64,000 nt of DNA from Rhodospirillaceae bacterium (GTDB lineage Bacteria > Pseudomonadota > Alphaproteobacteria > Rhodospirillales > Casp-alpha2): NCBI GenBank assembly GCA_016845145.1, contig JAERTE010000067.1, positions 1 to 64,000 of the forward strand. The letters are read 5' to 3'. Position 1 is the stretch's first letter, and each line of letters starts with the position of its first letter. This document shows positions 36,001 to 43,632 of this stretch, in pieces. The translations under genes and the position numbers were made by a program. Under the pieces are notes generated by a model. It made no database searches. It saw only the letters and a program-made list of their open reading frames with translations, and was not told the DNA's origin.

Positions 36001-36210
36001 ATGCCTACCAAGACCACCAAAATCGACACCGTGCTGAAGCTGGTAGAGCGCAAGCAGGGCGCGACGACCGAGCAGTTGCAGAAGGCTACCGGCTGGCAGC
36101 CGCATAGCCTGCGCGCGGCGTTGACGGGGCTGCGCAAGAAGGGCCATGCGGTGGCCCGTGAAAAAACCCAAGCCGGTGCCACGCGCTATCGCGTCAGCGC
36201 CGAGGGTTGA
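36001..36210 (+). CDS. DUF3489-family small protein
   Basis: This 69-residue protein is a single winged-helix-like unit: TVLKLVERKQGATTEQLQKA, then GWQPHSLRAALTGLRKKGHA. It starts at ATG 36001 with GGAGG at 35991-35995. DUF3489 proteins are typically followed by DUF2924 and a recombinase gene, exactly as here. The fold suggests DNA binding, perhaps regulating the recombinase operon; the function is not established. Confidence 0.82.
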   Translation: MPTKTTKIDTVLKLVERKQGATTEQLQKATGWQPHSLRAALTGLRKKGHAVAREKTQAGATRYRVSAEG

Positions 36211-36212
36211 TC

Positions 36213-36683
36213 ATGACCAGCATTGAGACTGAGATCGCCGCCCTGGAAAACTTGCCGATCAAGGAACTGCGCAAACGATGGCGTCGTTATCATAAGACTG
36301 AAGCGCCGACGGGCCTGAGCCGCGACCTGCTGGTTCGAGCCATTGCCTATAAAATACAGGAACGCATGCATGGCGGGTTGCCGGCTTCGGTCAAACGCAG
36401 ACTTCGGACTTTAGCCGGGCAACAGGAGTCGGGTGACAGCGGAGGATTCAATCCCGACACCATGTTGAAACCCGGCACTAGGCTTGTCCGCGAATGGGGC
36501 GGTCAAGCCCATACGGTCGTCGTTCTCGAGGATGGTTTTGACTATGGGGGGAAGCCCTATCGCTCCCTATCCATGATCGCACGAGAGATCACCGGTGCGC
36601 GGTGGTCGGGCCCGCGCTTCTTCGGCATCGTCCGGCGAACCAATCCCGCAGCGCCTTCAGAGGTCGATCATGAGCCCGCATGA
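36213..36683 (+). CDS. DUF2924-family protein
   Basis: This 156-residue protein starts at ATG 36213 (GAGGG at 36202-36206), two bases after the DUF3489 stop. The N-terminus has a helical ELRKRWRRYHKTEAP..LSRDLLVRAIAYKIQE segment. The C-terminus has a small beta-rich part with GTRLVREWGGQAHTVVVLEDG and GPRFFG. DUF2924 is a conserved partner of cassette-borne serine recombinases, possibly an accessory DNA-binding or directionality factor. Its end overlaps the recombinase start by 14 bp. Confidence 0.82.
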   Translation: MTSIETEIAALENLPIKELRKRWRRYHKTEAPTGLSRDLLVRAIAYKIQERMHGGLPASVKRRLRTLAGQQESGDSGGFNPDTMLKPGTRLVREWGGQAHTVVVLEDGFDYGGKPYRSLSMIAREITGARWSGPRFFGIVRRTNPAAPSEVDHEPA

Positions 36684-38418
36684 GCCGGGCAATGATCATC
36701 GTCGGGCCAAGGCCATTCGCTGCGCCATCTACACCCGCAAGTCATCAGAAGAAGGATTGGAGCAGGACTTCAACAGCCTCGATGCGCAACGGGAATCCTG
36801 TGAAGCCTATATCAAGAGTCAAAAGCACGAAGGCTGGACGGTTCTTGTCACATCCTACGACGACGGCGGTCTCTCCGGCGCGACCATGGCACGGCCAGCT
36901 CTTATGCATCTGCTCGACGATGTTCGCGCTGGCAAGGTCGACGTGGTCGTCGTCTACAAGGTCGATCGCTTGACCCGCGCATTGACGGACTTCTCGAAGA
37001 TCGTCGAGATCTTCGATGCTCACGACGTCTCCTTCGTCTCGGTGACGCAGCAGTTCAACACCACGACCTCTATGGGCCGTCTCACCCTCAATGTTCTGCT
37101 GTCCTTTGCTCAGTTCGAGCGCGAGGTGACGGGCGAGCGTATCCGCGACAAGATCGCGGCGTCTAAGAAAAAGGGGATGTGGATGGGCGGCATGGTGCCG
37201 TTGGGCTATGACGGCGTTGACAAGAAGCTGGTCGTCAATGATGCCGAAGCAGAGACAGTGCGTCATATCTACAGGCGTTACCTTGACTTCGGCTCGGTGC
37301 GGGCGCTCAAGCAGGAACTCGATACCAAAGGGATCGTCAGCAAGGAGCGGCATTACAAGACCGGTCGCCGGGCCGGCGGCGTCCCCCTCTCTCGCGGTGC
37401 TCTATATCTGATGCTGCAGAACCGCATTTATCGCGGCGAGATCGTTCACAAAGACAAGAGCTATCCGGGCGAACACCAGGCCATCGTCGATAAAGATCTC
37501 TGGAATGCCGTGCAATCCAAGTTGTCTGCCAACCGGGCCCGCGGCAAAACCGCGGCGACGGCCAAGGAGGCAAGCTTGCTGGCGGGCCTGTTGTTCGATG
37601 GCGACGGTCATCGTCTGACCCCGACCCATGCCAACAAGAACGGCAAGCGCTATCGGTACTATGTCTCGCGGCCGTTGACGACGAGGTGTCGATCCGAGAC
37701 GCCGGATGCCCGCCGCATACCCGCGGGTGATATCGAGGGGGTTGTTATCAGGCGCTTGCAACAGTTCTTCACCGATCGGAGCGAGGTATTCGAGGCAATC
37801 CGCGAGCAGGTTCACGAGGTGGCTCAGCAGAGACAGCTTCTCGACCAAGCCATTGGTCTTGCCGAACGATGGAGCAATCTAGGGCCGGGGGTGTCGCGCT
37901 CCGTTCTTCTCTCCCTGGTCGATCGGGTCGAAGTCCATGCAAAGAAGGTCGACATCACCATCAACACCTGGTGCATCGCCGATGTTTTACAGGGCGTCCC
38001 TGTGGACCCGGCGGCACCCAGGCGCAATATGCAGCAGTCTGAAGGTCTGACGTTGTCGGTAAAGGCGCAAATGAAGCGCGTCGGTCTCGGAATCAAGATG
38101 ATCATCGACGGATCTGTTGGCCTGGGTGGAGGCGAAAAAGCTGATCCGACGCAGGTCAGGCTCATCGTCAAGGCGCATACATTCTGGCAGGCGCTGATCA
38201 AGGCGGGCGACTGTAATCTCAGCAAGGTTGCCCTCAGCCAAGGCGTGACGCCATCCTACTTCACCCGGCTACTGCGATTGACGTTCCTTGCCCCCGATAT
38301 CACCAAAACCATCCTCGAAGGGCGTCACCCGCCGACGTTGACGGCGGCCAAGCTCACCAAAGCCTCGCGCCTACCGCTCACTTGGCCGGAGCAGCGGGAG
38401 ATTCTTGGGTTCAACTAG
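36670..38418 (+). CDS. Large serine recombinase
   Basis: This 582-residue protein has an N-terminal resolvase domain with IYTRKSS (Ser25 as predicted nucleophile) and YKVDRLTRALTDF, followed by the recombinase domain (KKKGMWMGGMVPLGYD onward) and a C-terminal region. The zinc-ribbon segment near LLAGLLFDGDGHRLTP keeps the fold pattern but lacks the usual cysteines. ATG 36670 is inside the DUF2924 gene, indicating coupling. It should integrate and excise the cassette by double-strand breaks at short att sites. It could also act on another element; no att pair was found. Confidence 0.88.
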   Translation: MSPHEPGNDHRRAKAIRCAIYTRKSSEEGLEQDFNSLDAQRESCEAYIKSQKHEGWTVLVTSYDDGGLSGATMARPALMHLLDDVRAGKVDVVVVYKVDRLTRALTDFSKIVEIFDAHDVSFVSVTQQFNTTTSMGRLTLNVLLSFAQFEREVTGERIRDKIAASKKKGMWMGGMVPLGYDGVDKKLVVNDAEAETVRHIYRRYLDFGSVRALKQELDTKGIVSKERHYKTGRRAGGVPLSRGALYLMLQNRIYRGEIVHKDKSYPGEHQAIVDKDLWNAVQSKLSANRARGKTAATAKEASLLAGLLFDGDGHRLTPTHANKNGKRYRYYVSRPLTTRCRSETPDARRIPAGDIEGVVIRRLQQFFTDRSEVFEAIREQVHEVAQQRQLLDQAIGLAERWSNLGPGVSRSVLLSLVDRVEVHAKKVDITINTWCIADVLQGVPVDPAAPRRNMQQSEGLTLSVKAQMKRVGLGIKMIIDGSVGLGGGEKADPTQVRLIVKAHTFWQALIKAGDCNLSKVALSQGVTPSYFTRLLRLTFLAPDITKTILEGRHPPTLTAAKLTKASRLPLTWPEQREILGFN

Positions 38419-38498
38419 GTCCGATACTCACGGAAACCGCGTTGTATCTTGCCCTTCGCCCCGGAGGAGGGCCGAATCAACTAGGCCGATCTCTTCAA
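38419..38498. other. Short gap between recombinase and tandem repeat
   Basis: This is the start of the roughly 800-bp gene-free zone from 38419 to 39216, which is dominated by the two repeat copies described separately. No supported gene is present in it; small open frames here have no ribosome binding site and cross the repeats. Confidence 0.4.
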
Positions 38499-38700
38499 TG
38501 GTACTGGAAACCAGGCCAACAGAGATATTGGCGCCCAGAAAGCAGAGATCGCCGGACCAACCCGTCTCTCCGTCCGGCCTGGTGATGCTTGGGTGCCGCT
38601 AAAGCCCGGAAAACACGGGATGATCCGAAGGGCTGGAATCGCAATTATATGAGTAAAAACAAAGACTTAAGTGGTGGCGGAGCGAACAGGATTCGAACCC
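38499..38700 (-). repeat. Tandem repeat copy 1, ending in a tRNA 3'-end fragment
   Basis: It aligns with 38868-39069 at a constant offset of 369 bp. Shared blocks are TGGTACT, ACAGAGATATT, GGTGATGC, and CTTAAGTGGTGGCGGAG. A hairpin with perfect 8-bp outer arms (38510-38517/38576-38583) and inner AGAGA/TCTCT (38521-38525/38565-38569) lies in the left half. The right end (38675-38700), read on the minus strand, is the T-arm plus acceptor 3' strand and CCA of a tRNA. Confidence 0.65.
38675..38700 (-). pseudogene. tRNA 3'-end fragment (T-arm and acceptor strand), older att scar
   Basis: On the minus strand it reads a GGTTCGAATCC T-loop region, then TCGCTCC, discriminator G and CCA. The 5' two thirds of a tRNA are missing, so it cannot be a gene. 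The implied 5' acceptor strand would be GGAGCGA, a serine-type acceptor different from the tRNA-Ser(GGA) at 54300-54389. It is probably a scar of an earlier integration. Confidence 0.55.
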
Positions 38701-38867
38701 ATACTATGCTCCTCCATAACGCTTTGAAAACATTATATAAACTCAAGAACCCCGGACCAGAGACCGAATGAAAGATCAACAATCCGAATATCGCCCGAAT
38801 GGATTGAGGTTTAGCAAACCTACGTGTCGATGCGTTGCCCAAAACAACCATCATTCTTCGCCCCGAG

Positions 38868-39069
38868 TGGTACTAAAAAACGGGCCGACAGAGATATTCG
38901 TGCACCAGGACCGGATATTGTCGGACTACCAGGTCTCTGCGTCCCACCCGGTGATGCGGGAATGCCGGCAAGTCCCGGGAATTGCGCGATAATTTAAGGC
39001 GTCAAAACACCTAAAAACACAATTAAAACAATGGCTTAAGTGGTGGCGGAGGGAGAGGACTTCCAACCC
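38868..39069 (-). repeat. Tandem repeat copy 2, ending at the island attL
   Basis: This is the counterpart of 38499-38700. The inner stem is retained and even longer: CAGAGA (38889-38894) with TCTCTG (38934-38939). The outer arms differ in sequence but still pair, as CGGG (38881-38884) with CCCG (38947-38950). Preservation of pairing despite sequence change suggests a conserved RNA or DNA hairpin. The right end carries the tRNA-like 3' fragment that forms attL. Confidence 0.6.
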
Positions 39070-39070
39070 T
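39044..39070 (-). repeat. attL of the tRNA-Ser island (tRNA 3' fragment)
   Basis: It shares 15 consecutive bases with the 3' end of tRNA-Ser(GGA) at 54300-54314; the following 12 bases match with a few changes, including a disrupted T-loop. It is the displaced end of the target gene left at the far side of the island. The imperfect match suggests an old integration. Confidence 0.65.
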
Positions 39071-39178
39071 TGTTGCATCGTGTTTCGCTCTGCTTCTAAG
39101 TATCTATATATATTAATAAGTTATTATATACAGTGTGTGTTGTTGTCACTTGGGATGTGGCCGAAGCACCGTCATATG

Positions 39179-39196
39179 TGTACACTCAGATGTACA
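39179..39196. promoter_or_regulatory. Paired TGTACA arm site near attL
   Basis: TGTACA occurs at 39179-39184 and 39191-39196, separated by CTCAGA. The same arrangement, with spacer CTGAAC, lies at 54226-54243 near attR. The pairing at both ends of the island suggests arm-type binding sites for the integrase or excisionase. This site also overlaps the likely integrase promoter. Confidence 0.6.
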
Positions 39197-39216
39197 TTCG
39201 GGGTTAGGCGGATACA

Positions 39217-40386
39217 ATGGCTCAGCAGTTACACAAGCTAACAGATCGTAAGGTCAAGGCTCTCTCGGAACCGAAACGCTATAATGACGGTGGCGGCCTT
39301 TATTTGCAGATCAGCAAGTCAGGCGGCAAGTCATGGCTGTTTCGTTATCAGAAGACAAACATGGGGCTAGGGCCATACCCCACGGTGACGCTGGCTAAGG
39401 CGAGAGAGAGGGCGGAGGAGTGTCGGCGTAACATAGCTGACGGAAAAAACCCGCAACATGTCAGGGCGGCTCAGACATCCGGTGCGCATACCTTTCGCCA
39501 ATGTGCCGAGCGGTACATTGAGATGAACGAGAAGACGTGGGTGAACGCTAAGCATCGCCAGCAATGGCGCAACACACTCTCAACATACGCCTATCCTATT
39601 ATTGGTGACATTAATGTGGCGGATATTGAGACCGCGCATATGTTGGAGGTGCTTGAGCCTATTTGGCATACCAAGAACCCCACTGCGACACGGGTTAGGG
39701 AGCGGATGGACACAGTCCTAAACTCAGCAAAGACGCTAGGGCTGTTTGAAGGGCAGAACCCTGCCCAGTGGAAAGGACATTTGGAGCATACACTTCCTAA
39801 TCCTAGTAAGGTCAGGAAGGTAAAACACAGACCCGCCTTACCCTATTCGGAGATGGGTGAGTTCATGCGAAAGCTGCGCTCCCGTCAGTCCTTTTCTTCT
39901 TTGCTGTTAGAGTTCCAAATCCTGACGGCCACTCGTCCAAGCGAACCCCGCTTAGTCCCCTGGGAGGAGATTGATGGCGACGCTTGGACGCTCCCTCTGC
40001 ATCGCACAAAGACAAAAGAGAGGGATCACCGAATACCGCTAAGTCTACAGGCGCAGAGCGTCCTATCCACCATGCGCGAACTGGGAACAGACGGCCTCGT
40101 ATTTCCCGGTGCAAAGGAAGGTAGGCCAATGAGCGACGCGACGGTGCAGAAGCAAATGAAGCTCATGGGGGTTCCGAATACCGTCGCTGTTCCACACGGC
40201 TTTCGCTCGACGTTCAAGGATTGGACGTCAGAGGAGACCGAATACCACAACACGGTCTCAGAGATGGCACTCGGCCACACGATTAAAAATGCATCCGAGG
40301 CGGCGTATCGTCGCGGTGATCTATTTGAGAAGCGGCGGGCGCTGATGCAGGATTGGGCGGATTACTGCGATAAAATCATATCATAA
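39217..40386 (+). CDS. int: P4-type tyrosine integrase
   Basis: This 389-residue integrase has an N-terminal DUF4102 arm-binding domain (LTDRKVKAL..KRYNDGGGLYLQ), a SAM-like core-binding domain, and a C-terminal catalytic domain with arginine in TATRPSEPR, HGFRSTF, LGHTI and the tyrosine in AAYRRGD. It begins 147 bp inside attL and reads into the island, the standard position for integrases that use the 3' end of a tRNA gene. It should mediate insertion at tRNA-Ser(GGA), with the AlpA-like protein at 40663 favouring excision. Confidence 0.9.
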   Translation: MAQQLHKLTDRKVKALSEPKRYNDGGGLYLQISKSGGKSWLFRYQKTNMGLGPYPTVTLAKARERAEECRRNIADGKNPQHVRAAQTSGAHTFRQCAERYIEMNEKTWVNAKHRQQWRNTLSTYAYPIIGDINVADIETAHMLEVLEPIWHTKNPTATRVRERMDTVLNSAKTLGLFEGQNPAQWKGHLEHTLPNPSKVRKVKHRPALPYSEMGEFMRKLRSRQSFSSLLLEFQILTATRPSEPRLVPWEEIDGDAWTLPLHRTKTKERDHRIPLSLQAQSVLSTMRELGTDGLVFPGAKEGRPMSDATVQKQMKLMGVPNTVAVPHGFRSTFKDWTSEETEYHNTVSEMALGHTIKNASEAAYRRGDLFEKRRALMQDWADYCDKIIS

Positions 40387-40662
40387 TTGATAAGTATTAT
40401 TGTTTACTATCAATAACTTGACGGAAAGTCACATGCTGTGCATAATTGTGTGTAGCCATGCAGAAGTAGGACTCCAGATACCTTACGTCCGTCTACCAAG
40501 ACTCTTCCGTGCTGTATGGCTGGCGCGGTTGGTGCGAGGAAGATGAGTAGAGGACGGTAACGTAAGCCTGTTGGCCCTAACGTTTTGAGTTACTGGCATT
40601 GCCAGTTGGTTCACTGCGTTGGGGTTTTTGTTTTGCCTCGACGCTAAGCGTTTGAGGCCAAT

Positions 40663-40860
40663 ATGCAAGACTACACACTGCACTCCGTTTGTGATTGCCA
40701 AGCCCGCTTGGGCGGCATCTCTCGGAAAACATTCTACGAACTCGTAAAGAAGAACAGCTTCCCCATCCGCAAGCTGGGCAGCCGCACCGTCGTCCGTAGC
40801 GATGACCTCCAAGCGTACATAAAGAGCCTCGACCCTGTCCAAAATGCGGGGACGAATTGA
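40663..40860 (+). CDS. AlpA/Xis-like helix-turn-helix protein
   Basis: This 65-residue MerR-type winged-helix protein reads GGISRKTFYELVKKNSFPIRKLGSRTVVRSDDLQAYI, with the pattern typical of AlpA/excisionase proteins (the recognition helix is followed by the basic wing). It lies 276 bp downstream of the integrase gene, on the same strand. It probably bends DNA at the att or arm sites to promote excision, or activates integrase transcription. The gap before it is AT-rich, with an imperfect dyad right after the integrase stop and no gene. Confidence 0.8.
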   Translation: MQDYTLHSVCDCQARLGGISRKTFYELVKKNSFPIRKLGSRTVVRSDDLQAYIKSLDPVQNAGTN

Positions 40861-40984
40861 TGCTCAAAAAACGGAAGCACGAAAACCTGTTTTCTGGATG
40901 GCCGTTCACCGCTATCCCGCCCAGCCATTGGGCTATACCGGCCCATCTCTCCACCACTGTCGCGGCGACCTCCCTTATTAGTAT

Positions 40985-41725
40985 ATGCACTCTACGGGTA
41001 TCCCCATGAATACCCTGAAGGCAAGCAAGTGGATTACCGGGTCCCAAGCCACCAACATCTGTGACGGGTCTGATTATGCTGAGTACATCGGCTATCCGCT
41101 GAACCTCTTCATCACCATTCACTGGGCCTTGTCAGGTCGGAGCGGAAATTACCGTCAACAGCGTAAGGACGTGCAGGAACTTTTAAGGAAGTGGTTTTCC
41201 GCGCGGCAATTTGACTTCGTGTGCGTTTGGACGACTGAGGCCGGTGAAGACGGCAAGGACGTTCACCTCCATATGGTCGCCCACCTGCCGGACGAAATCG
41301 AAGAGAGCGAACTTCGGGCCTACCTCTATAGCATTCTCAATTCCGACGCCCCCAACGTGCTGGACGTGCAATCCATTGAACCGGGAACGCTGCACCGTGT
41401 GATCAGGTACATCCTGAAGGGCGTTCATCCCTCCCTCTACGAGACCTTCATCATTCCCAAGATGCACCGCAGGCGGCAGGGCAAGGTCTATGGCCTTCGA
41501 TGCGGCACAAGCAGAAGCATCGGTCCTTCTGCCCGCCAGAAAGCCATAAGCAAAAACAAAACAACAAATAAATGCTGTAAAATACTTCCTAAGTCTAAAC
41601 CGCTAAAGCCCTTGCCCCACCTTTGCCCCACGGGCGAAGGCGCTTCGTGGAGAAATTCAGTTTCACCCCCTGAGGACCGTAGCTTCGCGCAAGACATTCC
41701 TCACAATAAATTGGTGGCGGCATGA
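40985..41725 (+). CDS. HUH-family replication-initiator-like protein
   Basis: This 246-residue protein has a central VHLHMVAHLP segment that fits the HxH metal motif of HUH endonucleases, preceded by a beta strand (FDFVCVWTTEAGEDGKD) and followed by RVIRYILKGVHP, in which the tyrosine and lysine have the spacing of a Rep catalytic motif. The C-terminus is basic. A rolling-circle nicking role for the excised island is therefore likely. The start is uncertain: ATG 40985 or 41006, neither with a clear Shine-Dalgarno. The next gene overlaps it by four bases. Confidence 0.6.
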   Translation: MHSTGIPMNTLKASKWITGSQATNICDGSDYAEYIGYPLNLFITIHWALSGRSGNYRQQRKDVQELLRKWFSARQFDFVCVWTTEAGEDGKDVHLHMVAHLPDEIEESELRAYLYSILNSDAPNVLDVQSIEPGTLHRVIRYILKGVHPSLYETFIIPKMHRRRQGKVYGLRCGTSRSIGPSARQKAISKNKTTNKCCKILPKSKPLKPLPHLCPTGEGASWRNSVSPPEDRSFAQDIPHNKLVAA

Positions 41726-41964
41726 GCTACATCCGGGAAGAGGCGCGGGCAGAAGCTGAGGCGCATGGACATGAAAAGCGGCCAATTCTCCAGGCCATCA
41801 GGGCAAAGTGCCTAGACTGCTGTGTCGGCCAGCCGAAAGAGGTGAGACTCTGTCAGGCTTACGATTGTGATTTATGGCCGTATAGGACGGGGAAAAATCC
41901 ATTCAGTGCCTCCGGAGGTAATCCGGCGACCTTGAAGAACGCTTCGCAGAAAACGCCCGAATAA
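41722..41964 (+). CDS. Small cysteine-rich protein of phage/island type
   Basis: This 80-residue protein overlaps the Rep-like gene by ATGA, so it is probably translated with it. The core AIRAKCLDCC..QPKEVRLCQAYDCDLWPYRTG has five cysteines in a compact arrangement, suggesting a metal-binding knuckle. Similar short proteins with a KC.DC.-..VR.C....C.L.PYR.G pattern are frequent in prophages and islands. Function unknown. Confidence 0.65.
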   Translation: MSYIREEARAEAEAHGHEKRPILQAIRAKCLDCCVGQPKEVRLCQAYDCDLWPYRTGKNPFSASGGNPATLKNASQKTPE

Positions 41965-42112
41965 TTCGGGGCTTCAGGAGGCAGAAGGGGCCTTCTAAGC
42001 TGTTTTTAATGTCTGGTAGACAGACTTCCGGCTGATGCTCTTTGCGGACGCTTGTCCCAAGCTCTGCGGGGCTGGCCCTTCTCTTTCATCTAAGTCCTGG
42101 TATGCTTCATTT

Positions 42113-43615
42113 ATGAAACGTGTGCTTTTGCGTCCAATGGCCTTTTTGGTGTTCATCGGGATCGTGTCCTCAGGGCAGTCCCACGCTTTTATGACTCTGG
42201 ATTTTATCTGGAAGCCAATCGGAGAAGCATTGAAAGAGGCCGCAGACCAGAACACCCTAAAACAAAATAAGGAAAAACTGTTGGCCACCAAGGAGTGTCC
42301 AGGCTGTGACCTCAGTGGCATTGATCTTGCTCGGACGGACCTTGCAAAGGCGAACCTACAACAAGCGTTGCTTTACAAGACTAATTTGGAGGGAGCTAAC
42401 CTTGATGGGGCCGATCTTTCCGGAGCCATTTTTATAGGCGCTAACCTACAGGGCGCCTCTTTTAAAGGAGCCAGCCTCAAAGGAGCGGACCTATCAAGCG
42501 CAGTCCTCGATTCAGCGCTTTTTAATAACGCGGACCTCAACGGGGCCATACTCGACCGAGAAGACCGAGAGATCGTGATTGCAGGGGGGGCTTTGGGGGT
42601 TGATCAAGATGGAGGCGCAGAACCAGAGCGAGACCGATCACATGAGTTTAATGGCGCACCTGAACCGCAGCTTGGGTCGATAGGCCGCGTTTACGAGGTA
42701 TGTGATGGCCCAACATGCCGAGAAGTCGGTTATCGTGACTTGTGTGTGGGAATTGAAAAGGGAAACCCACTTTATTTGAGGTCGGCGGAAAAGTACGGCG
42801 TATCGTGTGACAATCCTGAAGCTCTCGCCGACAGAGCGCCTTCTCCTCAAATAGGCAAAGCCCCGCCGGAAATCGTAGAGAAAACACCTAGCTCGCCTCC
42901 CAGCACACCTCAACAACCTAACAGCCAGCAGGTAATAAATGCTTCTTCGGGATCAGGTTTTGCCGTTTCTTCATCTGGCCACATCATAACCAATCATCAC
43001 GTTATAGACGGCTGCGAGAGAGTAAGAATACACGACCAAGGTAAATCCATAGTGGCTTATGTCATAACCTATGATCCAGGCAACGATCTCGCCCTTCTGA
43101 AAGGTGACTTTAGGCCCTCGACCGTTTTACCCGTAAGCAATGAAACACCAGAATTGCTGCAAGATGTTTATGTGGCAGGTTATCCTTTTGGCAGAAGTAT
43201 CAGCACTTCTATCAAGGTGACGAAGGGAATAATTAGTTCTTTGACAGGTTTGGGGAATAACTTCTCTAACATCCAAATTGATGCCGCACTGCAGCCCGGC
43301 AATAGTGGCGGCCCAATTCTCAATAACCTGGGAAACGTTGTTGGTGTTGCAGTAGCAAAGTTAGACCTTAAGAAGGTTCTTGAAGACTTCGGGGTTGTTC
43401 CCGAGGCCACGAACTTTGGAATCAAGGCAAACGTCGTAAAGAGCCTTCTTCAGAGCAATCGCGTTTCAATACCTGCGCCGAATGCAAAACCAATGTCCAA
43501 ATCCAAATTGGGGAAATTGATTTCTGGCGGAACGTATTACTTGTCGTGTTGGATGACGATGGCGCAGGTTGAAAGAATGAGGTCTAAGAAGGTGATTTTT
43601 CAGGACTTGCGCTGA
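42113..43615 (+). CDS. Exported pentapeptide-repeat protein with HtrA/trypsin-like protease domain
   Basis: This 500-residue protein starts at ATG 42113 with a hydrophobic N-terminal segment (probable signal peptide). A pentapeptide-repeat region follows (about residues 65-155, repeated A(N/D)L.G units such as ANLDGADLSGAIFIGANLQG). After a variable and proline-rich linker comes a chymotrypsin-fold protease with the triad regions TNHHVIDG (His), DPGNDLALLKG (Asp) and QPGNSGGPI (Ser). The triad looks intact. Its presence in an integrated island with no metabolic context suggests a defence or stress role, but the target is unknown. The C-terminus ends close to the converging recombinase gene. 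Confidence 0.8.
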   Translation: MKRVLLRPMAFLVFIGIVSSGQSHAFMTLDFIWKPIGEALKEAADQNTLKQNKEKLLATKECPGCDLSGIDLARTDLAKANLQQALLYKTNLEGANLDGADLSGAIFIGANLQGASFKGASLKGADLSSAVLDSALFNNADLNGAILDREDREIVIAGGALGVDQDGGAEPERDRSHEFNGAPEPQLGSIGRVYEVCDGPTCREVGYRDLCVGIEKGNPLYLRSAEKYGVSCDNPEALADRAPSPQIGKAPPEIVEKTPSSPPSTPQQPNSQQVINASSGSGFAVSSSGHIITNHHVIDGCERVRIHDQGKSIVAYVITYDPGNDLALLKGDFRPSTVLPVSNETPELLQDVYVAGYPFGRSISTSIKVTKGIISSLTGLGNNFSNIQIDAALQPGNSGGPILNNLGNVVGVAVAKLDLKKVLEDFGVVPEATNFGIKANVVKSLLQSNRVSIPAPNAKPMSKSKLGKLISGGTYYLSCWMTMAQVERMRSKKVIFQDLR

Positions 43616-43632
43616 ACGAGACAGGTTTTCCG

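Larger units (their letters stand above)
31449..38418 (+). mobile_element. Capsid-less phage-derived cassette (MTase, terminase, serine recombinase)
   Basis: A run of co-oriented genes: an uncharacterised protein, a ParB-DNA methyltransferase, a DUF5681 protein, a terminase large subunit, DUF3489 and DUF2924 proteins, and a large serine recombinase. Two structured RNA-like segments flank or interrupt the coding run. No portal, capsid, tail or lysis genes are present. The left limit is set at the first structured RNA and the right at the recombinase stop; true attachment sites were not identified. Confidence 0.6.

Noticed and set aside
38589..38992. Small open frames inside the tandem repeat region
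   Set aside because: They cross the tRNA fragment and repeat boundaries, lack ribosome binding sites, and differ between the two repeat copies.
38675..39070. Two functional tRNA genes next to the cassette
   Set aside because: Only the T-arm and acceptor 3' strand are present in each; the D-arm and anticodon arm cannot be found in the preceding minus-strand sequence.
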